Part shown: positions 1-15,093 of the stretch, in pieces
Position numbering within the stretch: position 1 is the first letter of the stretch
How the letters are laid out: each line of letters begins with the position of its first letter
NCBI GenBank assembly: GCA_036023115.1
Contig: JAYKKT010000061.1
Span: 13,171,501 to 13,235,500 of the forward strand
Source: Brasenia schreberi
Lineage: Eukaryota; Streptophyta; Magnoliopsida; Nymphaeales; Cabombaceae
Reading direction: 5' to 3'
Length of the DNA stretch: 64,000 nucleotides
Translations under genes and position numbers: made by a program
The notes under the pieces: generated by a model
The model's input: the letters and a program-made list of their open reading frames with translations, nothing else
Told to the model about the DNA's origin: nothing
The model's database searches: none

Positions 1-253
1 GTACCATCAACATAATCCAAATAATCTTTGGATAGGAAATACTTTTTTCATCGTTTAGGCCCAACTTTAATAAAAATTTGGATCAAACAAACAACGAAAC
101 ACTTCATTTCTGCTTTCCATTGTTCAAATAGACGAGTTTTTTACGTTTACCTGAAAACAAGAAGGCATAATTTTTCCAAACTTATTTCAAGTTGGGCACG
201 TTTCCCAATATAGTCATGTCCAATGATATGCTTCCGAGTAAGCTCTGATACCA
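1..253 (-). mobile_element. Internal 5' part of a Copia-type LTR retrotransposon, cut by window edge
   Basis: Positions 42-53 of line 241 (242-253) read GCTCTGATACCA on the plus strand. Its complement TGGTATCAGAGC is the usual initiator-Met tRNA primer-binding site of plant Copia elements. The stretch to its left is therefore the start of the internal region of a minus-strand element whose body continues outside the window. No intact gag frame is visible in these 250 bases. Confidence 0.6.
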
Positions 254-756
254 TGTAAGAAATAACTCTTTGATTGACTTAAGAGTCTACGTCAAATGAT
301 AATATCACAATCCAAGAATCACCAAACAATCAATACACCAAACACTTGTGTTCAAACTTCAAACACATAGGTAGAGTTAAACTAATAACCAATCAAACAA
401 ATTACCAAGGAGTTGTGCCCAAAATTAGGATGCTTATTAATGAATGTGAAACAAAGAATCCTCGTAGTTGATCCCATCTGGTATGGGAAAAGGCTTAGTT
501 GTTGTTGTAACGAAGTTGTGGCTCTATTTATAGAGCAAGAATAGGAATTTACATCAGCAAAAAGGGAACCTTGAGAGAGAGGAGAGATGTTGGGGATCCC
601 CAACGGCTAGTTGGGGCCAACAGTCCCTTGGCTTGGACCCTAGGGCCCAGGAAAGTAGACTGAGATCACGGGCCCTAGTGGCCCGTTACCTATTACACTT
701 TAATTGATACTTGTCAGTACTAACAAAACATAATTAGGGAATGGTGACCTGTAACA
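254..756 (-). repeat. LTR of the Copia-type element at the left edge
   Basis: The segment next to the primer-binding site starts TGTAAGAAATAAC on the plus strand and ends at ...CCTGTAACA, so on the minus strand it opens TGTTACAGG and closes TTCTTACA, the TG...CA ends of an LTR. A TATA-like palindrome, GCTCTATTTATAGAGC, sits at 521-536 and fits an LTR promoter. The outer boundary was inferred from the TG/CA ends because no second LTR is in the window. A LINE tail lies inside it at about 449-508. Confidence 0.55.
449..508 (+). mobile_element. RTE LINE 3'-tail fragment inside the LTR
   Basis: About 60 bases match the 3' terminus of the RTE family seen elsewhere in the window: AAACAAAGAATCC, then a diverged GTAGTTGATCCCATCTGGTA, then GGGAAAAGGCTTAGTTG with three TTG/TGT repeats. 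It looks like a heavily 5'-truncated insertion into the LTR. I could not find a convincing target-site duplication, so its boundaries are approximate. Confidence 0.6.
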
Positions 757-2221
757 CTTCCAGAATAGCATCAACACAGAAAATAAATCTCAGTAGAAAC
801 AGATCAACAAAGTGAAAGCAAATAACACTCAAGAGATATTAATAAACTGCCTACCAAGTTTGGGAATGGAAGAAAAAACTTTTGGATCCTAAAATTCATG
901 TGTAGCTGCTGTTTCTCAACTGATGAACGAACTTGTACATGTTACTGTGACGTGGTACCAAATTTCTAACTAATTCTTGTATAAAGAACCAGCAACTTCA
1001 GATGCTCAAAACCGTTTACTAAGAAACCACACAGTTCGAATAATTGTAATCACTTCCATGTCCATTGACCATGACTCAATTTCGGTTCACTAAGTGAAAA
1101 GAGACTTCCAAGTAGCACCTGCTAGAAAACTACTGTTGAATCATAAAACTTACACAGATTAGGAATGTGCTGTACTCCTTTTGAATTGTTCTCTTCATAA
1201 CATGTGTGATTTCTTAACCCGGATACTTGTATTACTCATCCTACAGTAAGTTACAGCATCCAAATAAAAATTGAATCCAGGCAGCTAGAAAATAATATCA
1301 AGACACATCAAACGCTATTAGGTTGCTAAACATGTTAATGATATTAACATATGTCAGTAACACTACGTCATGAAATCTGTCTCTCTGTTCCTCCAACCTT
1401 TTCTTTCTTCGGTCTGTGCCAAGATCCTTGTTTTATAACATGTCAGAACAAGAGCAACAATCAGGAACCCTATGTAAGACTGACATCTTCAAACAAGACT
1501 TAAACGGATTTGGCATGCTTAGTGGCACATGAGAGAAACACAAGCCAAACGATCCTTATGGCCCTCTCCTCTCAAGGGGCTCAACTGTGACTTCCACCTT
1601 GCTTAGCACTTCCACACCTTCCTCTCCCACCACAGTTTGGTGACACCATTAAGATACATATGGTGGCAATTATGCCAATGCATCCTCAGTTAGGTCCCCG
1701 ATGTACCATAGTACTTTAAAATTTCTCTAAGACCTTCACCACCTCGTGTTAGCGAAAGTTCGGGCTTTTCATTCTTTATTAAATATAGGGGCATCTCTCC
1801 ATCATGGCACCCATCTAGGGGTGGCAAATTGTGTTGTGAGTTCATCTGTTCATGTTTGGGTCATGCCATATAGGGTTAGTCTAGAAACCAGAAAAACACA
1901 GACACAGCCCGACTTTAAAATTATGTTATATTGTGAGATATGAGCACGACCTGACCATGTATAGGTCAACATAGACCTGATACGACCAACCAAAAAATAG
2001 AATCCCGTAAGAACAAGAAAAAATAAATATGACCTTAAAAAGGTAAACCTCAGTGAAAACAAACATTGCAAGCAAAGAAAAATATTGCTTCACCCACGTG
2101 ATTGAAACTTTCATGGACAAAAGTACCCTTATAAGCTTGGGCGTTTATATTCCGTAGATAGAACATTTTCATCTACTCAATACTTCTTTTATGCAACAGA
2201 TAGAAGGTGGATTGGACAGTC
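757..2221. other. No gene recognised; probable intron or intergenic DNA
   Basis: About 1.5 kb without a convincing open frame or recognisable element. Short frames of 60-75 residues near 1746-2120 have no family signature and overlap on opposite strands. If the PPX gene at 5368 is intact, this stretch would belong to its first intron or to what lies beyond it. Confidence 0.4.
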
Positions 2222-2239
2222 TAATGTCAGCCCGTACAT

Positions 2240-3578
2240 ACAACAACAACAACAACAACTAAGCCTTTTCCAATACTAGATGGGGTCAGCTACATGTATT
2301 CTTTGCTTTCACAAAGCCCAATCATGTCTCATGCTAACAATTAACTCAACATGAGCTAGATCATTCTTTATTGTTTTTTTCCAATACTTTTGTAGTCTTT
2401 CTCTTCGAACATTTTCACAATCCAGTTCTTTATATATTCTTAAACTTCTTTTGGTAGTCTTTCAACATGTCCAACAACAAACAACAACTAAGCCCTTTCC
2501 CATACTAGACGGGGTCGGCTACATGGATTTTTTTGTTTCCATAGAGCCCTATCATGTGCCATGTTAGTAGTTAAATGATTTTTCTTCATTTTACCTTTAT
2601 TGGTGCTACTCCCAATTTGTTTTTAATAACCTCATTATATATGGTCTTTCTTTGTGTGACCACTCATCTATCTCAAGATCTTCATTTCTGCCACGAACAT
2701 CTTTCATATATGTTAATGATTAACTACCCACCACTCAGGATCATAAAGCATAGCAAGTCTAATTGTTGCTCTATAATATTTACCTTTCAACTTTAATGAT
2801 ATCTTCTTGTCATATAGAATACCTTATGCCCCTCTTCATTTTAACCGACCTACATTAATTCTGTGTAACATCTCCTTCAATTATTTTTCTATCATTCTGA
2901 AAATTTGACTCTAAGTATTTAAAACTTTCCTTATCAGGGATGCAATATGTGCCAATCTTAATTTCTATATCTTCTGAAGTAGCCAAACGATCAAACTTGC
3001 ATTCCATATATTCTATCTTTTCTACTAAGTTGGAAAACTTTACTGTCTAATGTTTCTCTCCATAGTTCAACCTTTTTCTTAGATTCATCACTAATATAAT
3101 GTCATCTACAAATAACATACACCAAGGTACTTCATCTTGAATAGGTTTTGTTAACTCATCAAGGACCAATATAAATAAATATGGACTTAAAGTGAACCCA
3201 TGATATAACCCAATATTAATTTCAAAAAAGTCTATCATTCCTTAATAATTCCTCACACGTGTTTTTGCACCATCATACATATCTCTTATAAGACTTATAT
3301 ATGTCAATGGAATACCTATTTTTTCCAAGGTTCTCCAAAAAACATCCCTTGACACCCTATCATAAGCTTTTTCTTTATCAATAAATATCATGTAAAGGTT
3401 TTTCTTTTTTTGCTATAAAATGGTTCATAAGACGTCTCAATTGGTGGATCGCTTCAATAGTAGATATGTCTGTTATGAATCCAAATTGGTTCTGTGTTGT
3501 ACTCGATACTTATCTTAACCTATATTCAATAATTCTTCCTCATAATTTTATAGTATAGTTCATTAACTTGATACCCCA
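2240..3578 (-). mobile_element. 5'-truncated RTE-clade LINE with target-site duplication
   Basis: Read on the minus strand this carries reverse-transcriptase pieces of the family, including the decayed catalytic block LFVDDIILV (3047-3238; FADDIVLV in better copies), and ends in the family tail with (GTT)n at 2240. The flanks TAATGTCAGCCCGTACAT (2222-2239) and TAATGTCAGCCCGCACGT (3579-3596) agree at 16 of 18 positions, so the insertion limits are well defined. All frames are broken. A second copy of the family tail occurs inside it at about 2472-2574. Confidence 0.85.
2472..2574 (-). mobile_element. Second RTE LINE tail nested in the 2240-3578 LINE
   Basis: A second family tail (CAACAACAAACAACAACTAAGCCC followed by the ACGGGGTCGGCTACATGG block) appears only 230 bases after the first. 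The outer LINE resumes at about 2575 where it left off before 2471. This is most simply a roughly 100-bp 5'-truncated insertion into the older LINE. No clear target-site duplication is seen. Confidence 0.6.
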
Positions 3579-3596
3579 TAATGTCAGCCCGCACGT

Positions 3597-4987
3597 AATG
3601 TGACAAATCATAAGGTATAGAAATTGGAAAACCAAACAGAAGTACAAGGTATAAGCGGATCAATTTTTGAAAGTATGCTATGCAGTTTTTTTTAAATATA
3701 AAGTCTTAAATATTCAATGTCATATGAGAGATGTTACCTTCAACCTATATTCAGGTTGAGTTGCTCCAAAAAACGAACATGGCCATGGCATTTTATAGTT
3801 TTACCTAGCCTTAACATGTGCACGACCCGAAGGAACCCCCACAGAAAACCATACTACTTGGGTCTTGTTTTTGTCGATTACCCTGTTTTGTGTGAAATTG
3901 CCATCCGACCTTCAAAGGAACCCTTAAAACTCTTGATGTTGTTTCTAAGGCCTACCACCTTGACCTTGTTGTCAAGCCTTTCCTTTTCCGGTAGTAGTAA
4001 GACACCTCTATCTCTTCTACCATTGCCACCACATTCAGCATATATTGATTTAAGGCACCAATGCTGCCTTTTAAATTTGCAAATAAGATTTAATTCATGA
4101 TCAATCGGAGATGGAAACCGTTTCTCAGCATTGTGTTTGAGAGAGGAGAAAGCCCCTCCATTATGACTAAGTTATGGGAGAAGGAATATCCTCCGGACAA
4201 GTCAGTGTCTTATGCTGAGGAAAAGCATGAAGGTAGGTGTCTGCCAAAGCCCTCCAGCTTGTTGCTTGGGAGAACTTATACTGGCAGTGTAGCTTAAATG
4301 CTCCGGTACCTTTTTTCCCATGGGCACAAACCAAAGATTAATGTGATAGAAAGATCTATGTCTATTTTCTGTAAGCGAGGAAAAATTAAGCCTTAAAGGA
4401 GTACTCCAAAAGATATTTGTAAATTGATAATCTTTTTTAAACTTGTCCTTAGTCCTTTTGCTTGACAAAAAGCAAAATTTTGTTGGTAAGTATCATACTA
4501 GTTGTGACTATTAAAGTGCAAGGTCCTGAATTTCAAATTCAGGATCATGACCCTCCAGAGGCTCTATCTTGCAGTACGCATAGTTAAACGAATAACACAA
4601 AAGGAATTTAGGTACATCATACATGAAACCCAACTTGCAGCTCCAGGAGCAACATAACTCTTCAACAAATTAGAGCAATACAATCTACGAAAATTCAACA
4701 GATGAGACATGATTAACTCGACATATTAACAATTATCATGGCAAAATTTCATCAACTTATCCGCACATACACGGGTAAATCCAATACCCCAAATCTTTCA
4801 GTTTGATCTCAACGAGCGAAAAAGACGATAAACAACTCAACAGAACAATCGACCTTGCATTAAAGAGAGTAAGAGCGCTACCAAACGCAAAGACAAGAAA
4901 GTCCCTCACAAATTCCATGTAACAGTAGATGGTTGCCCCAAAAAACAACTTTAGAACAACCAAAGTCACCCTCGTTGTGCTAGAGAA
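3597..4987. other. Non-coding or intronic DNA; nothing recognised
   Basis: I looked here on the minus strand for the second PPX exon (the CGDIHGQFYD phosphatase motif) and did not find it. A plus-strand open frame of 127 codons at 3717-4100 has no recognisable domain and unremarkable composition. It is treated as chance. Confidence 0.4.
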
Positions 4988-5227
4988 TCAAGAATAAAAG
5001 TTACCTTCCTCCACCATCAAGCCATAAAAAGAGCATCGAGCTAACAAGGGCAATGGCGAATTCTCAACAGGGTGCAAGTACGAAACCCAAACCAACGAAC
5101 CAACAAAGAAAAACACGCTAAATGGAGGCGGCGTAGAGCAAAAGAAGAAGATGGTGACCGAGAAGATGAAAACAAGCAATAGAATACGAACAAAGAAGAG
5201 AAGAAAATCAAAGGGGAGGAATCGTAC

Positions 5228-5365
5228 GGTGACGGGGGCATCTACTCTCTGTAGATTGCCTTCCTCGACTAAGATCTCCATGGCTTTGAGGCAGAGAGCC
5301 TTCACCTCAGATTCCATGAGGGGTTCGCATCTCTTGAGCTGCTCTATCTGCCTGTCTAGGTCTGA

Positions 5366-5368
<3 letters not shown>
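5228..5368 (-). CDS. PPX: Serine/threonine-protein phosphatase PP-X (PP4 catalytic subunit), first coding exon
   Basis: The first 47 codons begin [17 protein letters not shown] and end with QRVDAPVT, the N-terminus of plant PPX/PP4 catalytic subunits, PPP-family Ser/Thr phosphatases of about 305 residues. The [15 protein letters not shown] start separates PPX from PP2A proper, which carries a longer or different leader. The frame meets a GTACGA donor at 5227, in phase 0, immediately before the expected CGDIHG metal-binding motif. That motif and all catalytic residues would be in later exons, and no such exon is found between 1 and 5227. Either intron 1 exceeds 5.2 kb, with the RTE LINE and Copia DNA inside it, or this is a gene remnant. 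The exon itself shows no damage. Identity is well supported; function of this copy is uncertain. Confidence 0.85.

Positions 5369-5402
<34 letters not shown>
5369..5402. repeat. (TC)n microsatellite in the PPX 5' leader
   Basis: An uninterrupted TC run on the plus strand (GA on the transcribed sense strand) lies directly before the PPX start codon. Purine/pyrimidine tracts are common in plant 5' untranslated leaders. Confidence 0.9.
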
Positions 5403-5405
<3 letters not shown>

Positions 5406-5500
5406 TCTTCGAGACCCTGAAGGCTCGTCTTCTACGCCGCCTTGTGAGTTTTAACCCTTCTTCAGACTCATTGTGGCTCATTCTCTCTTTGGCGGGGCAG

Positions 5501-5511
5501 ATTTATATATA
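5501..5511 (-). promoter_or_regulatory. TATA box of the PPX gene
   Basis: On the minus strand the sequence reads TATATATAAAT about 130 bases upstream of the PPX start codon. A start site about 30 bases downstream (near 5470) would give a leader of roughly 100 bases containing the GA tract. Position and sequence are as expected for a plant promoter; the start site is inferred. Confidence 0.5.
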
Positions 5512-5519
5512 GCACACGA

Positions 5520-9680
<4,161 letters not shown>

Positions 9681-9687
9681 ATATGTC

Positions 9688-10520
9688 TTACTCTATGTTT
9701 AACTTCTTTAAAAATGGATCAACTACTGAAAGTTGTATTGTTTCACTATATTTACGGAGAATGTTGATCTCGTGAGCACACAATAACCTATATAAACGTT
9801 GCAATATACAATAACATATGGTTAAGTCTAAACCTACTATCTTCATATGATTGTACCCCCTTACAATCAAGTAAAGAGCATATTGTGATACTCTTTTTTG
9901 GGGGGTTTCTACAATATCTTCTACCACATCAATATAATGTCCGGTAATGATTCATGATTCTTCAAATGACTTCTTCAATTCTATAATATGCAACTCGATT
10001 AACGAATGTATTTGTTTCTAAATTATATCAAATCTCTCAATTGTGATGCCGAGGAACTCTTTCAATTGTGCGTGCACTTTTTCCCTGATATATAATATTC
10101 AAAAAGAATAAATGTTATATATACATTAACAATCAATTTTACATACCTATTAGTTGTACGAATATCATAATGAATTACCCTATATGTTCATGCTGAGATA
10201 ATTCTTTACGGGTTCAATCACTGTTCTTTAATATAAGAGAGTAGAGGAGAATTTTTTTTACTTAAATTCCATTACCTTTACTACCTCCTTGTAATTGCTC
10301 TTATCTAATGAGTGAACAACCTTTCTAAAAGTTATACCAAACGCACTCACTATCTCTTTATTCCTTCTTAATTTACAATAAATACATCAATGTTTTTTGC
10401 TATATGCAGTCTATACAAAAAGTGAACCGCATTCAAAAATGTGATTTGAATGATATTCATCAGCGTTAGATCATGATCACTTTACACAGAAAGTTGTTTA
10501 GAGTATATAACCCTCTCATA
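9688..10520 (-). pseudogene. MULE transposase, FAR1-like, decayed remnant
   Basis: Two blocks of a FAR1/MULE-type transposase are recognisable on the minus strand. Near 10400-10500 a broken frame reads VSDHDLTLMNIIQITF followed by FLYRLHIAKNI, matching the family's D-x-A-L-M-N-A-I ... L-C-R-W-H-I-x-K-N core around a catalytic Asp. At 9688-9927 a frame contains LLCAHEI and later SVVDPFLKKLNIE, matching the SWIM zinc-finger region (…LPCAHEI…) and the I-P-L-x-x-I-x-x-x-W-x-x-L-x-I segment that follows. The expected Trp in the final block is Leu, and stops separate the blocks, so the protein is not functional. Element ends were not found; similar DNA may extend to about 11300. Confidence 0.6.
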
Positions 10521-11099
10521 TACCTCAATACCCAAATATAATTCTCTTTCTTTTTAACACTCATAAAAATGAAGGCTACAAAAATATTCTTGAAGGTTTA
10601 TGTAAATCCGACAACCTCAAGAAAATGTATCAAATACCTAAAAAATATAAAATATATATAACCGTTACATACTGCATACAACCAATATTAAAAAAAGTGA
10701 AACGAAACTCTTGTTTGTCTTATATAATCTATCAAACTCCACTACCAATAGAAATGCATATAATAATTATATTTAACAAGGATGTATACATACAATGTCA
10801 TTAATAATATTTGTATCAAGGATTTTATGATGCCATATATGACATTGGTGAGAGCTTAAATCATGTAATAGTTGTTGTAGAACATTTTAGAACTCTTATC
10901 TTACTTCCTAATTTTCATTCATGCATTATAAATATGTCTTGACACACTTGCATCATCAACCCACTTTAAATATGTCAAAATATGCATCGCCTTGTAATGA
11001 CTTTTTATAAGGTGTTTTGTCACATTATACTCAAATTCACTCAATCTCTCTACAAAAGCATATCCTTCAAGATACAAGCCTAGAGAATAGTGTCTCATT

Positions 11100-11529
11100 T
11101 ACTACATTCAACTCTCAATAACCATCGACTGTACCCTCTTCTGTCAATAAAAATGGATACTCTACCTTCTTAGTGTCCACTTACATACTCTTTTCAATAT
11201 CAATATTTTTACTCGCCTTCTATTTACCATTTATTTCACATTCGTGCCATACTTTCTTGTCATTGAAATAAAAAGGAGGGAATGTTGCAATTATGTGTGG
11301 AGAGGAGAGAGACATTGTTGTAGTAGTATTTTTGGTATTTTTTATTAAGGGTGTGCATATAGTAACTTCCTTAATTGGTACAAACAGTGTAAAAGAATAG
11401 GTCTCACTAAAATAAATGATGTGAAGTGGTGAGCTTGGTCACATTAATGTAGTGGGACCCTCGATTTTTCAAGTGCGAGTACTAACTACCTTAGTATATA
11501 ACCTAGTTTCCCTATATATACACACACAT

Positions 11530-11590
<61 letters not shown>

Positions 11591-12250
11591 ATAGTTCATG
11601 CGCACATCAATCTATGCTTAAACATCCTCACGAATCTCAATCATCCGATCAATGAGATTAACAACTAAAATCAAATTTCAAAAGCAAAAAAATACCTTGG
11701 TATTTTTTGTAAGTATAATAAATGCACCCGATATTATTTGCTTTTTTATTCAAAGATCTCAATTAAGATCAAACATTTAAGATCTTTAAGTAGATTAAAG
11801 CATGAATTGATGTGCGCATGGACTAATTTCTCTCTCTCTATGTGTGTGTGAGAGAGAAAATAGAACCACAAGGAGAAAAACTATCGTAGATGAAAGGCAG
11901 CAAGGCAAAGCATACCTTTCTACACCTTTTGGATAATATCAAGTGTACTATCTTGATTAAGTGTAGCATTACTGTCTGTCTTTTTTAAGTTAAGATCGTC
12001 ACTTATCCTCTGAAATGTAGTTTTAATTGGTGGGACTCAAATTTAACTTCAAGTTTTAATTTAGCTTATTTGCGACATTGCTTGAGTTTGAAAAAGAAAT
12101 GATCGTGATAAGCAGAGCTTGAGTGGATAGACAATATAGCTCGAGTCCAAGAGAGTAGATTAAATGAGACTGCTTGAGCTCGCTTATACTTGCACTCCGT
12201 TCAGCTCCGTTACCCCTCTAGCATATGCCAACATATAAACCGATAAAGCT
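11100..12250. other. AT-rich intergenic DNA
   Basis: No coding signature apart from the microsatellite listed separately. Possibly the rest of the MULE element, but no terminal inverted repeats could be recognised. Confidence 0.35.
11536..11589. repeat. (GA)n microsatellite
   Basis: About 54 bases of uninterrupted GA, preceded by a short CA/TA stretch. It creates a spurious ERERER frame. Confidence 0.95.
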
Positions 12251-12254
12251 TCAT

Positions 12255-12345
12255 AGACAAAACCAAAACAAAGTGTTATCCCACACTAAGTGGGTTCAGC
12301 AACATGAATTCTCTCGACATTGTGCTTGATCCTGTGCTTTTGTGA
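12255..12345 (-). mobile_element. Older LINE 3'-tail fragment
   Basis: The stretch TCCCACACTAAGTGGGTTCAGCAACATGAATTC resembles the reverse complement of a diverged RTE tail (compare CCTAGTGTGGGAAAAGG at 23870-23882). Only this short block is recognisable. Confidence 0.4.
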
Positions 12346-12924
12346 GATTAATATAGGAAAGTAGATGAAAAACCGAGCTTAAGCTTTAGTTTCTTTCACG
12401 AAGTAACCAAGGTCTAATTTAAGTGATAAGGTGGACAGGGTAAGTCAGCTGTAGCTTACATTGCTTTGCTATTGTCTTCTTTGTCATGTACTGGACCAGA
12501 CTTGGTGCAGGAGAAGGCTTCTAGCGGTAGACCGTGATAAATGTTTAGAATCCAACACAACTAGCAATAGCTCACCTGGCTAGACCGACGAATCACAACT
12601 AGCACAACACACACACTCAAGAGAACAACTCAATCTTTGAAACTTGCCCGGGCACCAATATGGACAATCAAATTTTAGAAAAATTCAACAAAATGACTCG
12701 TGATCGCACACAAATTTCAGTGATAACAGGTAAAAAATGAACCAGATCCAGCCAGTAAGTTTGCATATAATTCCAGACGCATAAAATGCAGATCAAGAAC
12801 CCATGGCATTACTAGTAAAGATGGCAGTACTTGTTTCTTGTAATAAAAAAGATGCCAAGCTATTCGCAAAAGGGTTCACCGTTCAACAGGATAACTAATT
12901 CCCCACTTGACACAATGTTTTAGC

Positions 12925-13025
12925 CGATTCTCTCATCATAAATCGGTAGAGTTCTCTTCAGCTGTGCAAGTAAACTCCGTTCCTGAGCCATCTCATCTTT
13001 ACCCGTAAATTCCTCATTATTATTC
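12925..13025 (-). other. Exon-like segment, unidentified
   Basis: On the minus strand an open frame reads EEFTGKDEMAQERSLLAQLK and continues RTLPIYDERIG to a TAG/TAA region near 12925. Its charged, balanced composition differs from the hydrophobic or repetitive chance frames nearby. It could be the last exon of a minus-strand gene together with the piece at 13222-13292. I do not recognise the family and the splice sites are not certain, so this is only a candidate. Confidence 0.25.
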
Positions 13026-13221
13026 AAAAGAAAGTCAATATACTAAAAGTTCCAGATCCATAAGAATGCAACACAACAGAAACGCTGATAATTTTTGCAT
13101 TTCGATACATACCACGTCATCAAAATCACTCATTATTGTCCACAGCATATAAAAAAGATGTATATAATCTTGTTTCTATATCATGTAGTGCAACAGTATG
13201 TAGAGCATAATAATACTAATA

Positions 13222-13292
13222 TCATCCAACTGACCCATTAGCCACAACTGCATATTTGTTCAAAGTGTCCCACACTCTCTTCGCGCTGATTC
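13222..13292 (-). other. Exon-like segment, unidentified
   Basis: A good acceptor (CATTGCAG) on the minus strand is followed by a frame reading ISAKRVWDTLNKYAVVANGS and a TGA shortly after. The composition looks like real protein, and a GTCAGT in the last codons could be a donor leading to the segment at 12925-13025. No family is recognised. If this is a gene, its upstream exons are either missing or lie beyond the 9-kb nest of insertions that starts at about 14520. Confidence 0.28.
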
Positions 13293-14519
13293 CTGCAATG
13301 ATGGGAACTCAATCACTTGAGTTCATGCTGACAACTGAAAGATAATTGCCATAGCTAATCTAAAACAAATAACTACTTCATAGATGATAACTAAATTTTG
13401 TGGCATTAGCTGCATATTGCACCATTCAGATGGAAAATATACAAAGAAAAGAGATAATAGTGACACCAAACAGTCAAGGTGAAGACATTCAAGAAAAGTT
13501 GTAAGATGAGAAACAAAAGCTAGCACGTGAAAGAATAGAATTCCAAGAATCTCGCTAGTGAGAAGCTAATAATATTTGTTTTTGATGGATGAACATTCTA
13601 TCCATGTGGCTTTGGATTTGAATTTCATGCCACAACTCATCATGATAGGTATGCATAGGCTCACAATATATAAGCCACTCCGACCAACACTGCAGATCTT
13701 AGGATTCAAAACCAAACTTTACACCGCACTCCACCCCAACCAAACCAGCATGGCTATTGATTCAACAGAAGCCATTAAGAACAAAAATTATTGAATGAGA
13801 TGGTATCCCGACTACCATTTCCTATCCATCCGCTAATTTAGGCAGCAAAACCAACAAAATGCACTTTCTCCAAAAACATGATAATGCCGATGTGATCTAA
13901 TAGAAGAACACAGCCTCTTCAGGAATCGGTGAATGATTGATGATTCTAACGTAACAAGATAAACGCAGAAAGAGTACAAAATCCTAAAACCTAAAAGAAC
14001 AACCACATGAGACCGTTCTTTTACTGATTGACGCAACTTTAGGGGAAGGTGGAAAAAAGAAGAAAAACCAGGCAACAGATGACACATTACAACTCCCAGA
14101 AGCTAGAGAAGCAGAGAAATGAAAAGTGAAGTAGAATGAAGAGAAAAAGAAGACCAAACCCAATCCTGAGGAGGTTTAAATGTGGTGTCTGCCAACCAGA
14201 CAGCGGTGGCAACCATGGCAATGGACACTGCAGCCTCACTTTTACTCCTTACTCCACCATTTCCCACAAACAGTTCTTGCCGTGATCCTCATGTCAGCTT
14301 CCTCTTTGAATTTAACTACGTCGACACCACCAGTGAGAGAAAGAGTGGGGAAGATGCATTCATTTATTGCTTAGAAGCGTTACCTTCAGCTAAATTCTGA
14401 AGCACACAAGAGAGTAATATATATCATAGAAAAAAACTAAACAAACCCCAGTATCCTGAGGCAGAGCTAGGCCGATTCACCCTAAATCTGAACCATCGCA
14501 TGACTATGATAGTGGAAGC

Positions 14520-14577
14520 CCAATATCCCATATAGGCAAGGAAACTAGTATTTGATAATAAGATTCGTGGTGATAAA
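14520..14577 (+). mobile_element. LINE C, 5' segment (outermost RTE LINE of the nest)
   Basis: The text ACTAGTATTTGATAATAAGATTCG matches the 5' region of the full-length LINE at 34618-34640. It breaks off after GTGGTGATAAA (14567-14577), the target-site duplication of the inserted LINE A. The element resumes at 19210 on the plus strand. Its own 5' end is truncated or too diverged to trace before about 14520. Confidence 0.65.
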
Positions 14578-15093
14578 CAAAACAACAACAAACAACAACA
14601 ACTAAGCCTTTTCCTATACTAGACGGGTTCTGCTACATGCATTCTTTGTTTCCACAGAGCCCTATCATGTGCCATGTTATTTCTTTCCAACACTTTTGTG
14701 GCCGTCCTCTACCTCTTTTAATACTTTCAAAATCTAGTTTTTCATACCTTCTTACATGTTCTTCTTTTGATCTTCTTTTTATATTTCCAAACCATCTTAA
14801 ACGATATTATCTCATTTTATCCTCTATTGGTGTCACTCCCAATGTGTTTTTAATAGCCTCATTATCTTTTATTGTCTCTTATAAGGTTTATGTATGCCAG
14901 TGAGATACCTCTTTTTCCAAGATTCTCTACAAAACATTCCTCGATACCCTATCGTAAGCTTTTTTCTATATCAATAAATATCATATGAATGTCTTTCTTT
15001 TTGCTCTAAAATATTTCATAAGACATCTCAGTCTCAAAAGGTGAATTGCTTCACCAGTAGATCTGCTTGACATGAATCTAAATTGGTTCTCTG

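Noticed and set aside
3717..4100. 127-codon plus-strand open frame
   Set aside because: No domain or homologue recognised, odd composition, and opposite to the only gene nearby. Considered chance.
4988..5227. Continuation of the PPX frame past codon 47 ([15 protein letters not shown]…)
   Set aside because: It reads through a GTACGA donor into the intron. The sequence is hydrophobic and unlike the phosphatase, which should continue CGDIHG.
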